From assembly GCA_004026145.2 (NCBI GenBank), contig CP034979.1, positions 9,637,746-9,701,745 of the forward strand: DNA of 64,000 bases, given 5' to 3'. The position numbers and the translations under genes were made by a program. Below are positions 23,701-35,375 of this stretch, one piece after another. Under the pieces are notes generated by a model. The model made no database searches and was not told the DNA's origin. It worked only from the letters and a program-made list of their open reading frames with translations. Within the stretch, counting starts at the first letter, position 1. Every line of letters starts with the position of its first letter. This DNA comes from Takifugu bimaculatus (lineage: Eukaryota > Chordata > Actinopteri > Tetraodontiformes > Tetraodontidae).

Positions 23701-26289
23701 ATCGCTGGGTTTAATTGAGCCATTGGAATGATCGAGTGGTCCGCTAAGATGAGCGGCGTTTCCGCTAAAGCAGATGTTAAACATCCAGCACGCCCCTCCG
23801 AATGAAGTCCTCTGAAGATCTTAGCCCGCATGAAATGGCTCAGATTCGACCTGAATCATTTGCAGATGACAGCCCTCGAGTGGCTGGTTATAAATCACCA
23901 TCGCAATATTATTGCGTTGCTTGCAGTTCACTCCGAAATGACCTCCCCCTACAATAATGTGGTCAAGTATTTTACACATCTATTTTCTTTCACTTATCAG
24001 AACATTTCTGATTTCCTTAAGCGTGCGGCGTTGTTTCCTTTCTCCTGCTAACCTCGGCTGAGTAAATCAAACTAAAACTGATGTAAGGAATGTATACAGT
24101 AAAGAAGATGCTAATGTTAACCAGGTGCTGTTAGCATTACCATAAACCATCCTGCTGTCACAGCTGATGTGTGCCCGTATATTTCCTCGCTTCCTTGGCC
24201 AACTACAATTCAATTAACAGCGGCAACACAGGATGACATTCACGGTGCTTTAAAATAAGGCTCTGACAAATTATTTGCGTGTGTCGAGCTAATATGCTAA
24301 CTGCAGTCTTGGCTCCGCCGAGCGAGTGTTTATCTGAGCGCAGCATTATAAAGCGCAGCGAGTCAGAGCTGAAAGGCTCCGCACCACTTTAATGGCGTGC
24401 CAGTTGATTCTAATGTGTAAAGAGATGCACAAACACGCACAGACAGACTCATCAGCATCTTTTGGCTGATTTGAATCCTTTTTTAGGATGAGGATAATTA
24501 AAGCACAGTGTTACTCAATAGTTCCACTGAAGAGTTTGTTTTGATGGCGCGTTGGCCTGAAGCTGCGTCACCCAGACACAGATGATGTAGCATTCATCTA
24601 AAATCTCCATGTTATTTTAAAATCTAGTCTTACTTTTTACAATAAAAGTAAACATCAACTACTAATTACAAAAGTTTAAATCACAGCAGTTTATTGGGTA
24701 AAAAGGGTGCATTTAATTCTTCTAAATATTTAGCTCTACTGTGACATACATGAGCAAAAATTGAGAAAAATAACAAAAGCTTTTCAATATTTTTCCTTTA
24801 TTTAAAGACTGAAAAATAGAAATCTTTACTGTGACTGTAAGACCACCTTTTCCGAGGTATCCTATTTCTATTTCAGGGTTTATTGCAGGGAATTACAAAA
24901 GAAATGCAAGTTGTTCTTGCTAATTTTAACGTTTAACAACTGAATTGTTGAACACATTTGCCGCCGCTGCAACCAGCCACAAAAGCACCGCAGGATTAGC
25001 ATCAAAGTTGCGCCCTCTGAGCACCAGGGTAGTACTAAATGTTTGGAATAAGGCAGTGACCCCAGAGGGGGTGAGGTCAGGGGGTCTGGGGTAACAATTG
25101 CAAATGACACATTCACCCTGGGGCTTCTCCTAATAACTTTGGGAGCAGCGGATGAGGCCCACGTGTTTCTCCACTGTCTTCATTGATAGCTGTTTGGGGA
25201 GTGATCTGCAAGTATGGGAGTGTAATGAACTTGTTTTCCTTTCCTAACCCGCCATGCTGTCTCCTAAATCACTTGTGCAGCACATGAGCCACCACCGTCC
25301 CCTCCACAGATGCACTTGCTCTGGAGCTCCAGAAAGTGGCGTTGATTCTAAGCAGATACGGTCCTTCTATCCTGTCAGCCCTAAATTCATGATTCACGTC
25401 GGGGGGTTTTGCCTTAAATTGTGAGCTTTGTATTTTTCAAACTATCAAAGTCTAATTTTCCCTCATATGTTGCTCAATACGTAACAGACGGAGGTTGTCA
25501 TGAGCTATTTCCTGCGATGTAAAAAATGCTAATGTCTGACAGTTCCTCCTGACAGAACAGTCATCTGTCTAATCGCGCGTAGGTTCAATTAAATAACCTG
25601 CACGTTTACAGCATGTGACACTAATTGCGACATCATTGTGGCCTTTCTTCGCAGCGGTGAATTCGTCCTGTCATTTGTTCTCAAAACGTTCCCGTTTTCA
25701 CATCTCAAGTCTCAGCGGTTGACAGTTCTGTTGAATATTGCTTTGGTTTGCTTCGTTACCAAAGCAAAGATTTGCCTCTTTAATCATCCCTGGGTTCAGA
25801 TCTGGCCACAACGTTCAAAAAAAGTCCAACTCGAGATCCATTTTGCTCTATAATTCTAACGTTTAAGGTTAACAAATCGTGATTTGGTCACATGACATAT
25901 TGTTTATATTAGGCATATTTATTTTTTTTGGAATCAGCTTCTACACAGGACCAAATTACTCCAAATTCAGAATCTGAGTGAATTCAAAGAAACAGGCTAC
26001 GACAAACGCGTCTCAAATCACTAGAAAAATAACATTTTGATCAATACGTGCGAGTCAACTCCATCAGAGTGAAGGGGAAGTAAAAATGAAGCAAAGAATT
26101 TCAGGATAACTCAAGACATTTTCAGGGGTTCATTAAATCTTGGTTCTAAATTTGCTTAGTCCAAATTGTTCAGGTGTCCAGGCCACCAAACACTTTGCAT
26201 GTGATGAGTCTAGCATTAGCATTAGCATCTGCACAAGCTTGAGCTATTGCTTCTAAATGGACATCGACACTAACAACTATAACAACAGT
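20723..26289. other. intergenic with one enhancer-like stretch
   Basis: No gene. At about 21,790-21,900 GTTATTGGCTAATTATCC (CTAATTA at 21827-21833), GGCTAATCTTGG and CATTTGCGC look regulatory. A poly-T run lies near 22,185. The overlapping frames at 21,315-21,628 on both strands are mutual shadows without family features. Confidence 0.55.
22040..22069. repeat. (CT)n microsatellite
   Basis: CTCTCT with a TGTGTGT interruption. Confidence 0.85.
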
Positions 26290-26545
26290 CTGCAGGGACT
26301 GGGCTGAAAAGTGGAGGGTTGCTGGTTCAAACCCCAGTGTGGACAAAACATGGCAGCAGGGGACACCTTCAGAGCACCACCAAGGTACTTTTGAGCAAGG
26401 TACCGAAGCCCCAAATACTCACATAGGGTCATTCAGGGGTTTACCCTTCCCTTGCTCATATGCAGTTGGGATAGACTCCAGCACCCTCCCTCTGACCCCA
26501 AAAGGGAAAGTAATCAAGAAAATGATAATAAACTGTACATATTGA
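26290..26545 (+). mobile_element. tRNA-derived SINE, copy 1
   Basis: A-box-like TGGGCTGAAAAGTGG and B box GGTTCAAACC (26324-26333), then GAGCAAGGTACCGAAGCCCC, CAAATACTCACA and the tail AGTTGGGATAGACTCCAGCA followed by AAAGGGAAAGTAATCAAGA. It matches the 63.6-kb copy module by module and is diverged from it, so both are old insertions. Its 68-codon open frame is not a gene. Confidence 0.75.
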
Positions 26546-27904
26546 ACTGGTTTTTCATTTAAATGTAAAAATAAAAAGCAAGCATCCAATGAAAAGTCAT
26601 CTTTGCTAACTTTTCCTTCCTTGATGGAGGGATTTAGCTTCTCTAACCTGTCCTGTACGCGGTGGGATGGCGTATGGTAGCGTGTGCTGGCTCAGATCCG
26701 GGTCTGTTCCTGGTTAACGCCACTAATCTTAATCTCCTGTGCAGGCTGAGGCCTGCATCTTTCAGAGAGGATATATGGGCAGCATTCCTTGATTCCTAAC
26801 CCTGGCCTTCTCTGCCCCCCTGTGATGTAATGACATTATCAATTAGCCCCCATTAATTTAGCAAAAACAAATACGTGCCATGATACGCCTCCCTTCCAGC
26901 ATGTGGTTCTGATTCCCTGAATACTGGTCAGTGGTTGATGTTTGGTTAATCTTTTGGCCAAGGTGTGCCCAGCAGAGGTCATGCCTTTGTCCTCCCTTCA
27001 GCAGGTTTCCTCCCTCTGCTCTCAAGGATTCCTCACGTCTCTGGTGAAATTCAACTTATATGAAACCATCTTGTATTTGTGGGTTTGATACCACAATGAT
27101 TATTAAAAGAAGATAATAACCCGATCCTTGGTGATGTCATAGTGAGCCAGCAACTTTCAACCTGATTCTCTACAACATTTCCTGCCTGCGCTGGATTCGA
27201 CGTGGAGGATTTTTGCAGTGCAGAAAAACCGTCCTGGGCGTTTACGTCAGTACCTCTAATCACAGCGCGTTTCCATGTCTTCAGCCGATTGAGCAGCAGA
27301 AGCTCTGAGCAGCAAACAGGCAATAATCATTGCAACTGTGCACAATATAGCATGAATATCAACCACTTAATCGCTGTAATCTGAGTCCAAACAAGCACCA
27401 CTGCCAATACAGACGCACGTCCTCGTATACACGGCTATGTACACAGTCTCAGCCTGCCAACGTTTGACTACAGACTGGACTCAGGTTTGTTTTGGAGTAG
27501 AAAGAAAAACACAGACATCCCATTGTTTTCTGCCAAAAGTTGTTGATTTGATATGATCGGAGGGGTTTAAGCAGCGCTCGACTTTCCTGGTAAATAAGTA
27601 ACTTAAATGATCATTTTTTTCACAATTCATATAGATTTCCTACCGTCTGTTGGGAATAAGGATAATTTTGTTTTACACGTTGGATAACGAGAGATTGAAC
27701 AGATCCAAGAAGAATTTTATGAATGCGTAGCACAAGCCTGAATGGATCGTCACAACATTTTGAGTTTCGGAGTTTAAAGTCATTTATGTTAATGCCCATA
27801 ATTACCACACGCACACAAAACAAGACTCAAGACGAATTCAATAAAAACTAAAAGAGGGTGGATATCATGGAAGCCCACCAGTTAACTAATATAAGTCTTT
27901 AAGA
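26546..27904. other. intergenic with short enhancer-like stretch
   Basis: No gene. At 26,818-26,890 GTAATGACATTATCAATTAG and CCATTAATTTAGC form a compact set of homeodomain-type cores. The rest is unremarkable. Confidence 0.55.
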
Positions 27905-28316
27905 GATGTCATAGTTATGAGATCATTTTAAGATATTATCATCTCAAAATTAGGAGATAAGAAGTCATGACTATGTGAGATAAAGTCATGATTATGAGAC
28001 AAAAAGTCATTTTATGAGATAAAAGTCACAAGTATGACATAAAGTCAGACTTATCAGATAAGAAGTCACGTTTATGAGACACAAAGTCATAGTGAGGAGA
28101 CAAAAAGTTGAAATTATGGGATAAGAAAGTCCTAATTGTGAGATAGAAAGTTGAAATGATGAGATAAAAAGTCATGATTATGTGATTTTTTTTTAAAAGG
28201 TTGTGATAATGTGAAAAAAAAAATGATGACAAAAAGACAACATTATGAAAATAGTTCAGGATTATGACATCAAAATTCATCATTATGAGGAGAAAAAAAT
28301 CCAAATTATTAGACAA
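27905..28316. repeat. degenerate ~20-bp minisatellite
   Basis: About twenty diverged copies of a unit close to TTATGAGATAAAAAGTCATG, with spacing drifting by one to a few bases. It is directly followed by (TATG)n(TG)n. The 112-codon minus-strand frame over it (repeats of FLS, DFLSH, FYLI) is just the translated array. Confidence 0.85.
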
Positions 28317-28356
28317 AATGTATGTATGTATGTATGTGTGTGTGTGTGTGTGTGTA
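28317..28356. repeat. (TATG)n(TG)n microsatellite
   Basis: Tetranucleotide TATG units turning into a TG run, at the right end of the minisatellite. Confidence 0.95.
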
Positions 28357-30342
28357 TTGTCCATGAGATAAAATGATTAACAATAATTGCTGCTTGTCAG
28401 CGTTAGCATGACGCTAACCATTAGTCAGCAAAAACATCCCTGTGTGCAACAGGACGGGTCAAAGTTACAGACAAACATCAAAGTTACAGAGAAAAAATTA
28501 CTCAAAAACACTGAGCAAAATCACTACGTATTAGATTTGAATCAACCTTTTTTAAGGTTTCCTAATTTATACCTGGATGACATGAAGCCTGATTTTGGCT
28601 GCTGCTGCTGTGGGTAATGAGGCTGCGTATGACAACACATCCTGGAAGACCAGGCTAAAGAAAGGCTTCAACACACACGTGCGCGCCGATGTTTCCCACT
28701 GCAGCCTCATTTGCTAACAGGACTGGATATTATTATTTCCGAGGACGACTTTTCAATTGTGGCCACCTGCTAAATTCACTGCGATTCAACTTGAGCTTAT
28801 CCTGGTAAAACCATCAGCGGATGGAAAATGTTAAAGAATTTATCCGCGTGCAGATGAAATGAAACAGTAATAAATGTGCTCATGACAACATCTTAATCTG
28901 CACTCCTGTGTGTTCTTGATAGCAGCGCCACATGTTGGTTATGCGATTGCTGCTTCTACCTAGCCGATTTATTTGAGACTGACGAGAACAAATCTCCAGC
29001 TTCTCCTCCTGGTTGCGACACAGCAAATCCTAAAGAGAAATCAAGGACCTTGAAGCGTGTTAATGCTCACATATTGAAGTGTTACAGCATGGTTAAGATA
29101 CAGCACCTACGAGGGAGCGCAGATAAGAACCGTGGACAGAGATGGGAAGTTTCCCTGCAGCATGTTTGGAGAATATTCCATCTAAACACTAAAGTTGCTG
29201 TGACCCATCACCGGACTTTGCACCTGACTCGTGCTCAGCCAGTCAGCAGTGCACATCTTTATCCCTGAATCGGATCTGGATTAGGATGATCTGCACGAAG
29301 CATTGTGAAGTTTAAACTGAAGAACATTTTACAGAGTTAATTGACGCGATTGTCTCAAACAACAGTGGCTAAAATGCGATGCATCGTGTGATTAATGCAA
29401 TAATAGTAAAAATGTGGAGGGTTTGTCCCTGAAGTTATTTTATGATTTGGAGTTTTTAGGACCTTTTTTGAACAACAGCCAAAAACACAAACACAGCTGT
29501 GAAATACAGGACATCAATGGCAATCCATGTGTTTTTGTACAATATTCTACATAAAAGCTGCTGCAAAACTTCTAATTCCACTAATAGTATTTAATTATTG
29601 TGCATATATTTTATTCTTTTCTTTATCCTACTCTTTTTATTGATTATATTTTGGCAATGCGACACCATTTTCAGGGCTGCAAATAAAGAATAAGTGATTC
29701 TGATCAGACCGTTTTTACATAAATGCACACGTTATTATTTATTACCATTCATTTATGATGACAAATGACTGAATAATATATAGTTGTACCTGTAACCCAG
29801 GAGAGGTGAATTTGGATGAAGTTACGATGAATGGATGAACTTTCATCAGAACTTCTAATCCAGCCCTTAATGGATCTGTCTTGGTGTGTTCCAGCCTCTC
29901 ACCCAACACACACGCACACAGTCAGATTAGCTCAATGTGGTGTTTAAGTGATTAATGAGTGAATGAACACAGCATACATGGAGATACAACAGCTAAGGCA
30001 CGCAGCGCAATATTCAGCCCTTGTTGCTGGAGATGGGTGCAGCGCAAATATCATCATTTGACTTGAATCACTGTGAGGATTAATCACATTATAATAAAAA
30101 ATGGCTTTCCGTTTTCTGCCGCTCGCAGATCCACAGCTGTGTCTACGTGCTGGCTGGGGGATAACAGGGAAAGGAATTCCTCTTTGATTTATATGATGGA
30201 CCTGTTTTTGACCCGGTCCAGCTGCTGGAAGCTTGCCATCACCCCATCAAGCTATCAGTAAGCGCTTGAAAGTGACCAGACAACATTTTTACACCACGCT
30301 CAGGTCATTCTGGGCTGCTCGGGCGCCTGGGCAGCCTCATTA
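28357..30342. other. intergenic
   Basis: No gene. Holds the possible retroposon tail at 29.6-29.7 kb; otherwise unique AT-rich sequence. Confidence 0.6.
29585..29715 (+). mobile_element. possible retroposon 3' tail
   Basis: A T-rich run with ATTGTGCATATATTTTATTC, then GCAAATAAAGAATAAGTGAT and TCTGAT. The AATAAA plus GATTCTGAT ending is shared with the tails at 20.0 kb (reverse) and with many fish retroposons. No upstream coding remnant seen. Confidence 0.35.
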
Positions 30343-30569
30343 CCTCCGGCAAGGAGGTCATGTGACAGCCCACGTTTGTGCTCTTGCTGTTTGTCGTTCT
30401 GTTAGCACCTTATTTTAATGAGATTTCCAGGAATCGTTGAGAATTGCCCAACCAAGATCCCATTAAATTTCAGTGATGTTCCAGATTCCAGACCTTTGAT
30501 CTTCCACAGATCATGATGATCAAAGCCAAGGGGGCTTGCAACTGCTCAGTGGAGGACTTTGTTTCTAGT
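30343..30569 (+). mobile_element. short dispersed element with CCTCCGGC ends, copy B
   Basis: Starts CCTCCGGCAAGGAGGTCATG, then CACGTTTGTGCTC, GTTCCAGATTCCAGAC, CTTTGATCTTCCACAG and ends TCAGTGGAGGACTTTGTTTC. Same orientation and module order as the 20.4-kb copy, though diverged and shorter. Confidence 0.5.
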
Positions 30570-31399
30570 TGACCAGATTGGGACTTGGGATATTTGCAGC
30601 AAGGGATGCATTTAGAATGTTTCCAAGTTTATTGTGTAAAATTTAATCCAGTGCAGAGGTGTTCCAATGCTAAGATGAGCAGATGAAGATTCTCAGAAAG
30701 TGAAAGGTGCAGTTGCTCCTTCATCTCTGGTGCTATGATAAAAAGCTTAAATGGACACTTGTAAAATGTCTTTGGCTAAGCCACGATAGTTGGAGGAGCA
30801 GAAAGGAAATCTAGAAATAAATAAAGTTGATTACAGCCACTGAATTCTCCATCTCTGCCCTACAGCCGACCGGCACCTCCTGTCTGCGTGATAATGCTTT
30901 TGTTGAGGTTTGTGACCCAGTTGGTAAAAAGCAGGAAATTACGCCATTTGCAAATACGCTTTTATTCGACGATATTGTATAATTGTGCAAATGAAATGAG
31001 ATTATCTTCCGATTTGTACACAAACAGCCGTGTGTCTTTGCTGGAGGGGGGTTGGAAAAGACTGATAATTTGTCGAAAGAGAGAGGGGAAAAAATGTGGC
31101 GTGGAAGCATGTAGTCAACATTGGGCCCAGGTTATTTTAAGGGAAAGCCAATCTTTGATCAGTCAAGCTGAAATGACTAAGATAAGTGCAAGCTACATCT
31201 CACGGCAGGACTGCACACCAGTCTGATATTGCTATTTCCTCCTCGGTTTCTCAAGAGTGGTAAATAGCTGCCGCCACCGCCGCACCCCCCCCGCCCCTCC
31301 TATCTGCTCCCCACTTTCTTCTGGAGATCTCTGTCACTTTAATCCACAGAGTCTGCCGCTGGTTAACAAGGAAATCCTGTGTCAATTATCACCAACCAC
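30570..31399. other. intergenic
   Basis: Overlapping frames at 30,811-31,226 on both strands have no protein signature. A C-rich run (CCGCCGCACCCCCCCCG) lies near 31,280. Nothing else seen. Confidence 0.6.
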
Positions 31400-31800
31400 T
31401 TCCTGCTGGGAGAGCAGCAGGGAATCAAAGGGGCCAGAGAGTCTTTCACACCAGAGAGGAGCAGTAGGCCTAATTAAATGGCCCTTGAGTCCTGCTGGCT
31501 GCCGGTGGCCGGGCGACAGATAGCCCCACCAAATGATAACCTCCTTCGGCTGATGATTGTTTTGATAAGCTAGTGGGCTCTTTGGGTGCCCTAAGGTTTG
31601 TAGATTGCGATCCAGGAACCCCAAATTAAGTTACAGCCAGGACGCACAGGTTGATGGTGAAGAATGATGATTGAATTCTCTGAAATGTGCATAATCGTAA
31701 TGTAATGTGGGCAAAAGAGCCGTATCAGAGTCACGCCGGAAGCAGATCCAACCCCGATTCTGCAGCGTGCCACAAGAGAAGGTCATTAAAATTCCGGTTT
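31400..31800. promoter_or_regulatory. candidate conserved non-coding element
   Basis: GGCCTAATTAAATGGCCC near 31,468, AAATGATAACC, GATGATTGTTTTGATAAGC (Pbx/Sox-like), and TGATTGAATTCTC and ATAATCGTAATG further on. Non-repetitive, mixed composition. Confidence 0.35.
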
Positions 31801-32479
31801 CATGACTCTGGGACGGCGGGTCCATAGATGCATCATTTGCACACTAGTTGGTGAAGCATGCTATCAGGATTTGACATGCTACACTGTTTGGGGAAGAGGA
31901 GCAAAGAGCAAATCTGCTGTGGTCAGCGTCACGTCCCAGACCAGTTTCAGACGGACGTCCGTGAAAACTGGAAATTCCCAGTGGATCCAATCAACACCGA
32001 CAAATTTACAATCTGCTGCCTATGAGTTGTCTTTACCTTGTTTGGCATAATCTGCATACTGTTATACATGCTTCTAAATTCATAATTTCCAATAGCGCTG
32101 GTTTGAAAGTTATTCCACGGGCCTGGCTGACGGGCCGTGCACGGTGATGTTAGAATAGGTCATTTGAGGATTCAAATCATGTCCATTTGAATAAAACCTG
32201 CAAAGGGCCGACACACTTTGTAGGATATTTAAAAGTCGAAACATTATGCTGGAATTTGGGTGTTTAAACGTCAAGAACAAAAACAAAAATCAGGAAGCGG
32301 TTTATCACAATGTCCTCTCTGCCACCGTCCCACTGTTGTTGGAGGTATCTTTAAACCCCAAGGCCTTGTCCACCTTTAAATTTTCATATGGAGGAAAAGG
32401 GCTGCAGAAAAACCAATTTACTAACAGAGCGACACCATCTGTTTGGCCGTTTATCTCTGACACACCACCCCTCGGTCCA

Positions 32480-33010
32480 GTGTTGACAGTACATGATATT
32501 CCATTAATCTGCCTAATGAAAATTTAACCAGTGTTATAAACAAATAATTGGCCATTATCCTCTCAAAGATCCAGAATAAATTACTTGGGCATTTTCCATG
32601 GCCTCTGAAAGAAGAAGAAGCCGGCCCCTCCTGATTGATGTTGGAATAAATGCAAGGCCGGCACCGACGCTGCGAGTGGGTCTCAGCTAAGCCTGTGATT
32701 GACTTAATGAGAGTCTTTGGGGTGAGTAAATGTTCCAAATTGCTCAGTCATTAGCTTTTGCTCGGCTGTCTGAAGATACCCCCGGATCTGCAGCACGGGT
32801 CTCTCCTCTTGTACCATTCCGCCTGCAATTACATTTTCATTTAAAGCAAACCTCTGAAGTCCGATAGGCAGGCCCCTTTTCATTACGCTGGCCTCCTTTT
32901 TCTTTTTTATCTAAATGGTGTGAAATGTCTCTTCATTTAGACCAATTAAAGTTGAAAAAGACGGTGCTGTAATGAATTATCATACAAATTATTTACTTAA
33001 TGTCACAATC
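32480..33010. promoter_or_regulatory. candidate conserved non-coding element pair
   Basis: First block: GATATTCCATTAATCTGCC, AAATAATTGGCCATTATCC and GATTGACTTAATGAG (32,500-32,720). Second block: GCAATTACATTTTCATTTAA, TCATTTAGACCAATTAAAG and TGTAATGAATTATCATAC (32,825-32,990). Both are repeat-free and rich in homeodomain and Otx/Sox-like cores. Confidence 0.4.
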
Positions 33011-35159
33011 TGGCTCCCTCTCCCTCTCCTTCGCCGGGCTGCAGGGATGCAGAGAGTCAGGTGGATGGGGACCTCAGCATTAGAGAGATGAGGTGAGAGT
33101 CTGCACTGGGCCCACTTTGAAACTAAAACATCTTCTAAATGATACACATTATGGCCCATTTAGCAATGTGTGGTGTGAACTTTGCTCCGCATTCGGACAG
33201 TCTTGTCTAATGGAGGTGGACGGGGACACCCATAAGGGAACAGTATGTCGTCAATATAGTTCATTTCAGATATTTCATTTCAAGAGATGTCTAAGCTCTT
33301 CTTAATTAAGGGTGAGCTTATGGTTTCAAATTAACTTATTTAATTGAGGGGACCAGTTCTGGAGAATGTCTTCAGCCTCCTTCTGGAGGCTGTTGGCTGA
33401 CACAATAAACACTGGGAGAGTTCACAACTATCACACCAGCCCCATCCATACCTCTGGGACCGCCTCGCTCTCCCTCCTCAATGAGACGCATGCTGCCAAA
33501 GACTCCCTCCATTAGCTTTTCACCAGCTATTCAGCATATTCTCCAGCCGCTTTTGGTGTTAGCAGCCGCTGTGCCATATTAGCCCTATTTTTCATTAGCC
33601 GATAGAATGGGGAGAGGAGTCGAATGGTATATTTTGCCTGAATGTTTGGGGTTTTTTCATGTGAAATGCTAGGAAATTCATAACCCAGCCGCGCCGGGTA
33701 AAGCTGGTGGAGCCAAAGCGACTTGTCACCATGGAGACGGCAGCTTGTATTTCATGCCAGAGCAGTTCTGCTAAAGCCCCGAGATGAGGGGGCAGCAAAG
33801 AGAGCTGGGTTTGTCCCCTGCCCAGCCACCCCTTCCCTCAATATAAATGAGGGGGACCAGCCTGGCCAGAGATGGAAGCCAGATTTGTCACCGGAGGCCA
33901 AATTTGAAAAACCTCAAGCTGGTAAAATGAAAAGTTCCAGCCTGGATAAATTACTTTAACATCCCATGAGGCAGAAACCCAAAATCTACGGGGGAAAATA
34001 AACTCAAGAGGGGTCACTTTCAGATGAGGTGTCAAAGTGTCGTTAAACTCACGAGGCCATAAGCGTAAGTACTCCCTGATCTGCGCTAATTGGTATGAAA
34101 TCACCCGCAGTGCTTCGCTGCAGCTACTGCTGCACTTGCCGGTTTGCTGCATCTGTTCTGTGTCAGTGCCGATTCCTCTTGACAGCCTGGAAATAAAAAC
34201 ACCAAATTGCTGTATGAATCGCCCACCTTTGAGCTTAAGTCACAGGTACAAAGAGAGAATGGATTTTCACCAGAAAATCTTCTCTATTGCTTTCTCCTTC
34301 CTTATCAGCAACAAAGAATACAAGTGCTATTTGCTTTCATTATCAGCAGAGACATAAAAGCTGCAGATATTCTCTTGTGCAAAGGCAGCTTTTCTAAATA
34401 TTATGACTTGAAATGATTTGAACACAATGACAGACTTGATTTTGGCAACTCTGGCAGGTATTTGAAAGTGGAAGGGGGACAGAGTGTCACAATATTTTCA
34501 GATTATATAAAGAAATATGTTGGATTTCTGCCGTACACGAGTGACACTGACAGCAATAAACGTTGCGTTGGTTTACCAGCAAAGCAGCCTCGCTTCAAAC
34601 TGTCATGGGATCCACGGTCCCAAAACCACATGTGCTCGAATGAGTGTTTGCCGAGCTTTCTCAGTAATCAAACCAAAGTGCTCATTATGGACTGCATGCA
34701 CCTTAACGCATGCTAATTGCTGTTTATTGACTTAATGCCTCCGGGGAGCGAATCAGGTGCAACATACATAACATATAGCTTCCACATCCGACTTCAAATA
34801 GAAATAGACATAAAGGTTGTCTACTGTGAATTTGGCCGAAGACATTTGAAGAAAATCTGCTTGATGCAGATTTTAAAACAGCTGGATTGATGGCTGGCTT
34901 CACATTCCTTTTAAGCATTGCATGTGGATCTAATTTACATGAATCAGAACAGGTTAATCCCGGATGCTTATACGAGCAGCTCTACCTTCAGTCCTCGGCG
35001 CGCATGATGACTTCCAGCGAATGAAATAGCCACCCATAATGAAATCTCCCCAGAGAGTCATAAGTTGTGTTAAGCAGTTCGGCGACACGAGCAAATGTTC
35101 TTTATACGTGACCACCTCCCCGACACAAAAGCAGTTGTTTCTTCGGTATTAATAACCAG
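33011..35159. other. intergenic with an RFX site
   Basis: No gene; overlapping frames at 33,595-34,416 on both strands are unremarkable. GTCACCATGGAGAC at 33725-33738 matches the RFX X-box pattern (see separate entry). Confidence 0.55.
33725..33738. promoter_or_regulatory. RFX X-box-like motif
   Basis: GTCACC-AT-GGAGAC fits the degenerate X-box consensus RYYNYY-N(1-3)-RRNRAC at every position with a two-base spacer. RFX factors bind such sites in ciliary and neural enhancers. A match of this kind can arise by chance in 64 kb. Confidence 0.35.
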
Positions 35160-35375
35160 GCATCACCTCAAAAATTAATTTGAAACTATGCATACGCTCC
35201 TGAATGGGAGAGGGTAAAATTATTAATTAAAAGTGGAACAGGTTCTTATTTTAGTGGAAAGTGGAAAAATTAAGAGCTTTTGTTAAGAAAGGCCCAGGAG
35301 CAAAGCTTTCATTAGCCTACATGCATGGCAAAAGCAATTCATCAACTGTAATTTTGCCTCAATGGGCAAAAAAGA
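35160..35375. promoter_or_regulatory. candidate conserved non-coding element
   Basis: AAAAATTAATTTGAAAC, ATTATTAATTAAAAGTGG, AGCTTTCATTAGCC, ACATGCATGGC and CAACTGTAATTTTGCC in unique sequence. TTAATTAA-type palindromes plus a Gfi/Tbx-like AGGTGG-poor context; reads like a developmental enhancer core. Confidence 0.35.

Noticed and set aside
27905..28330. Possible CRISPR-like array of repeats and spacers
   Set aside because: Repeats are degenerate and directly adjoining, with no unique spacers; this is a eukaryotic minisatellite.
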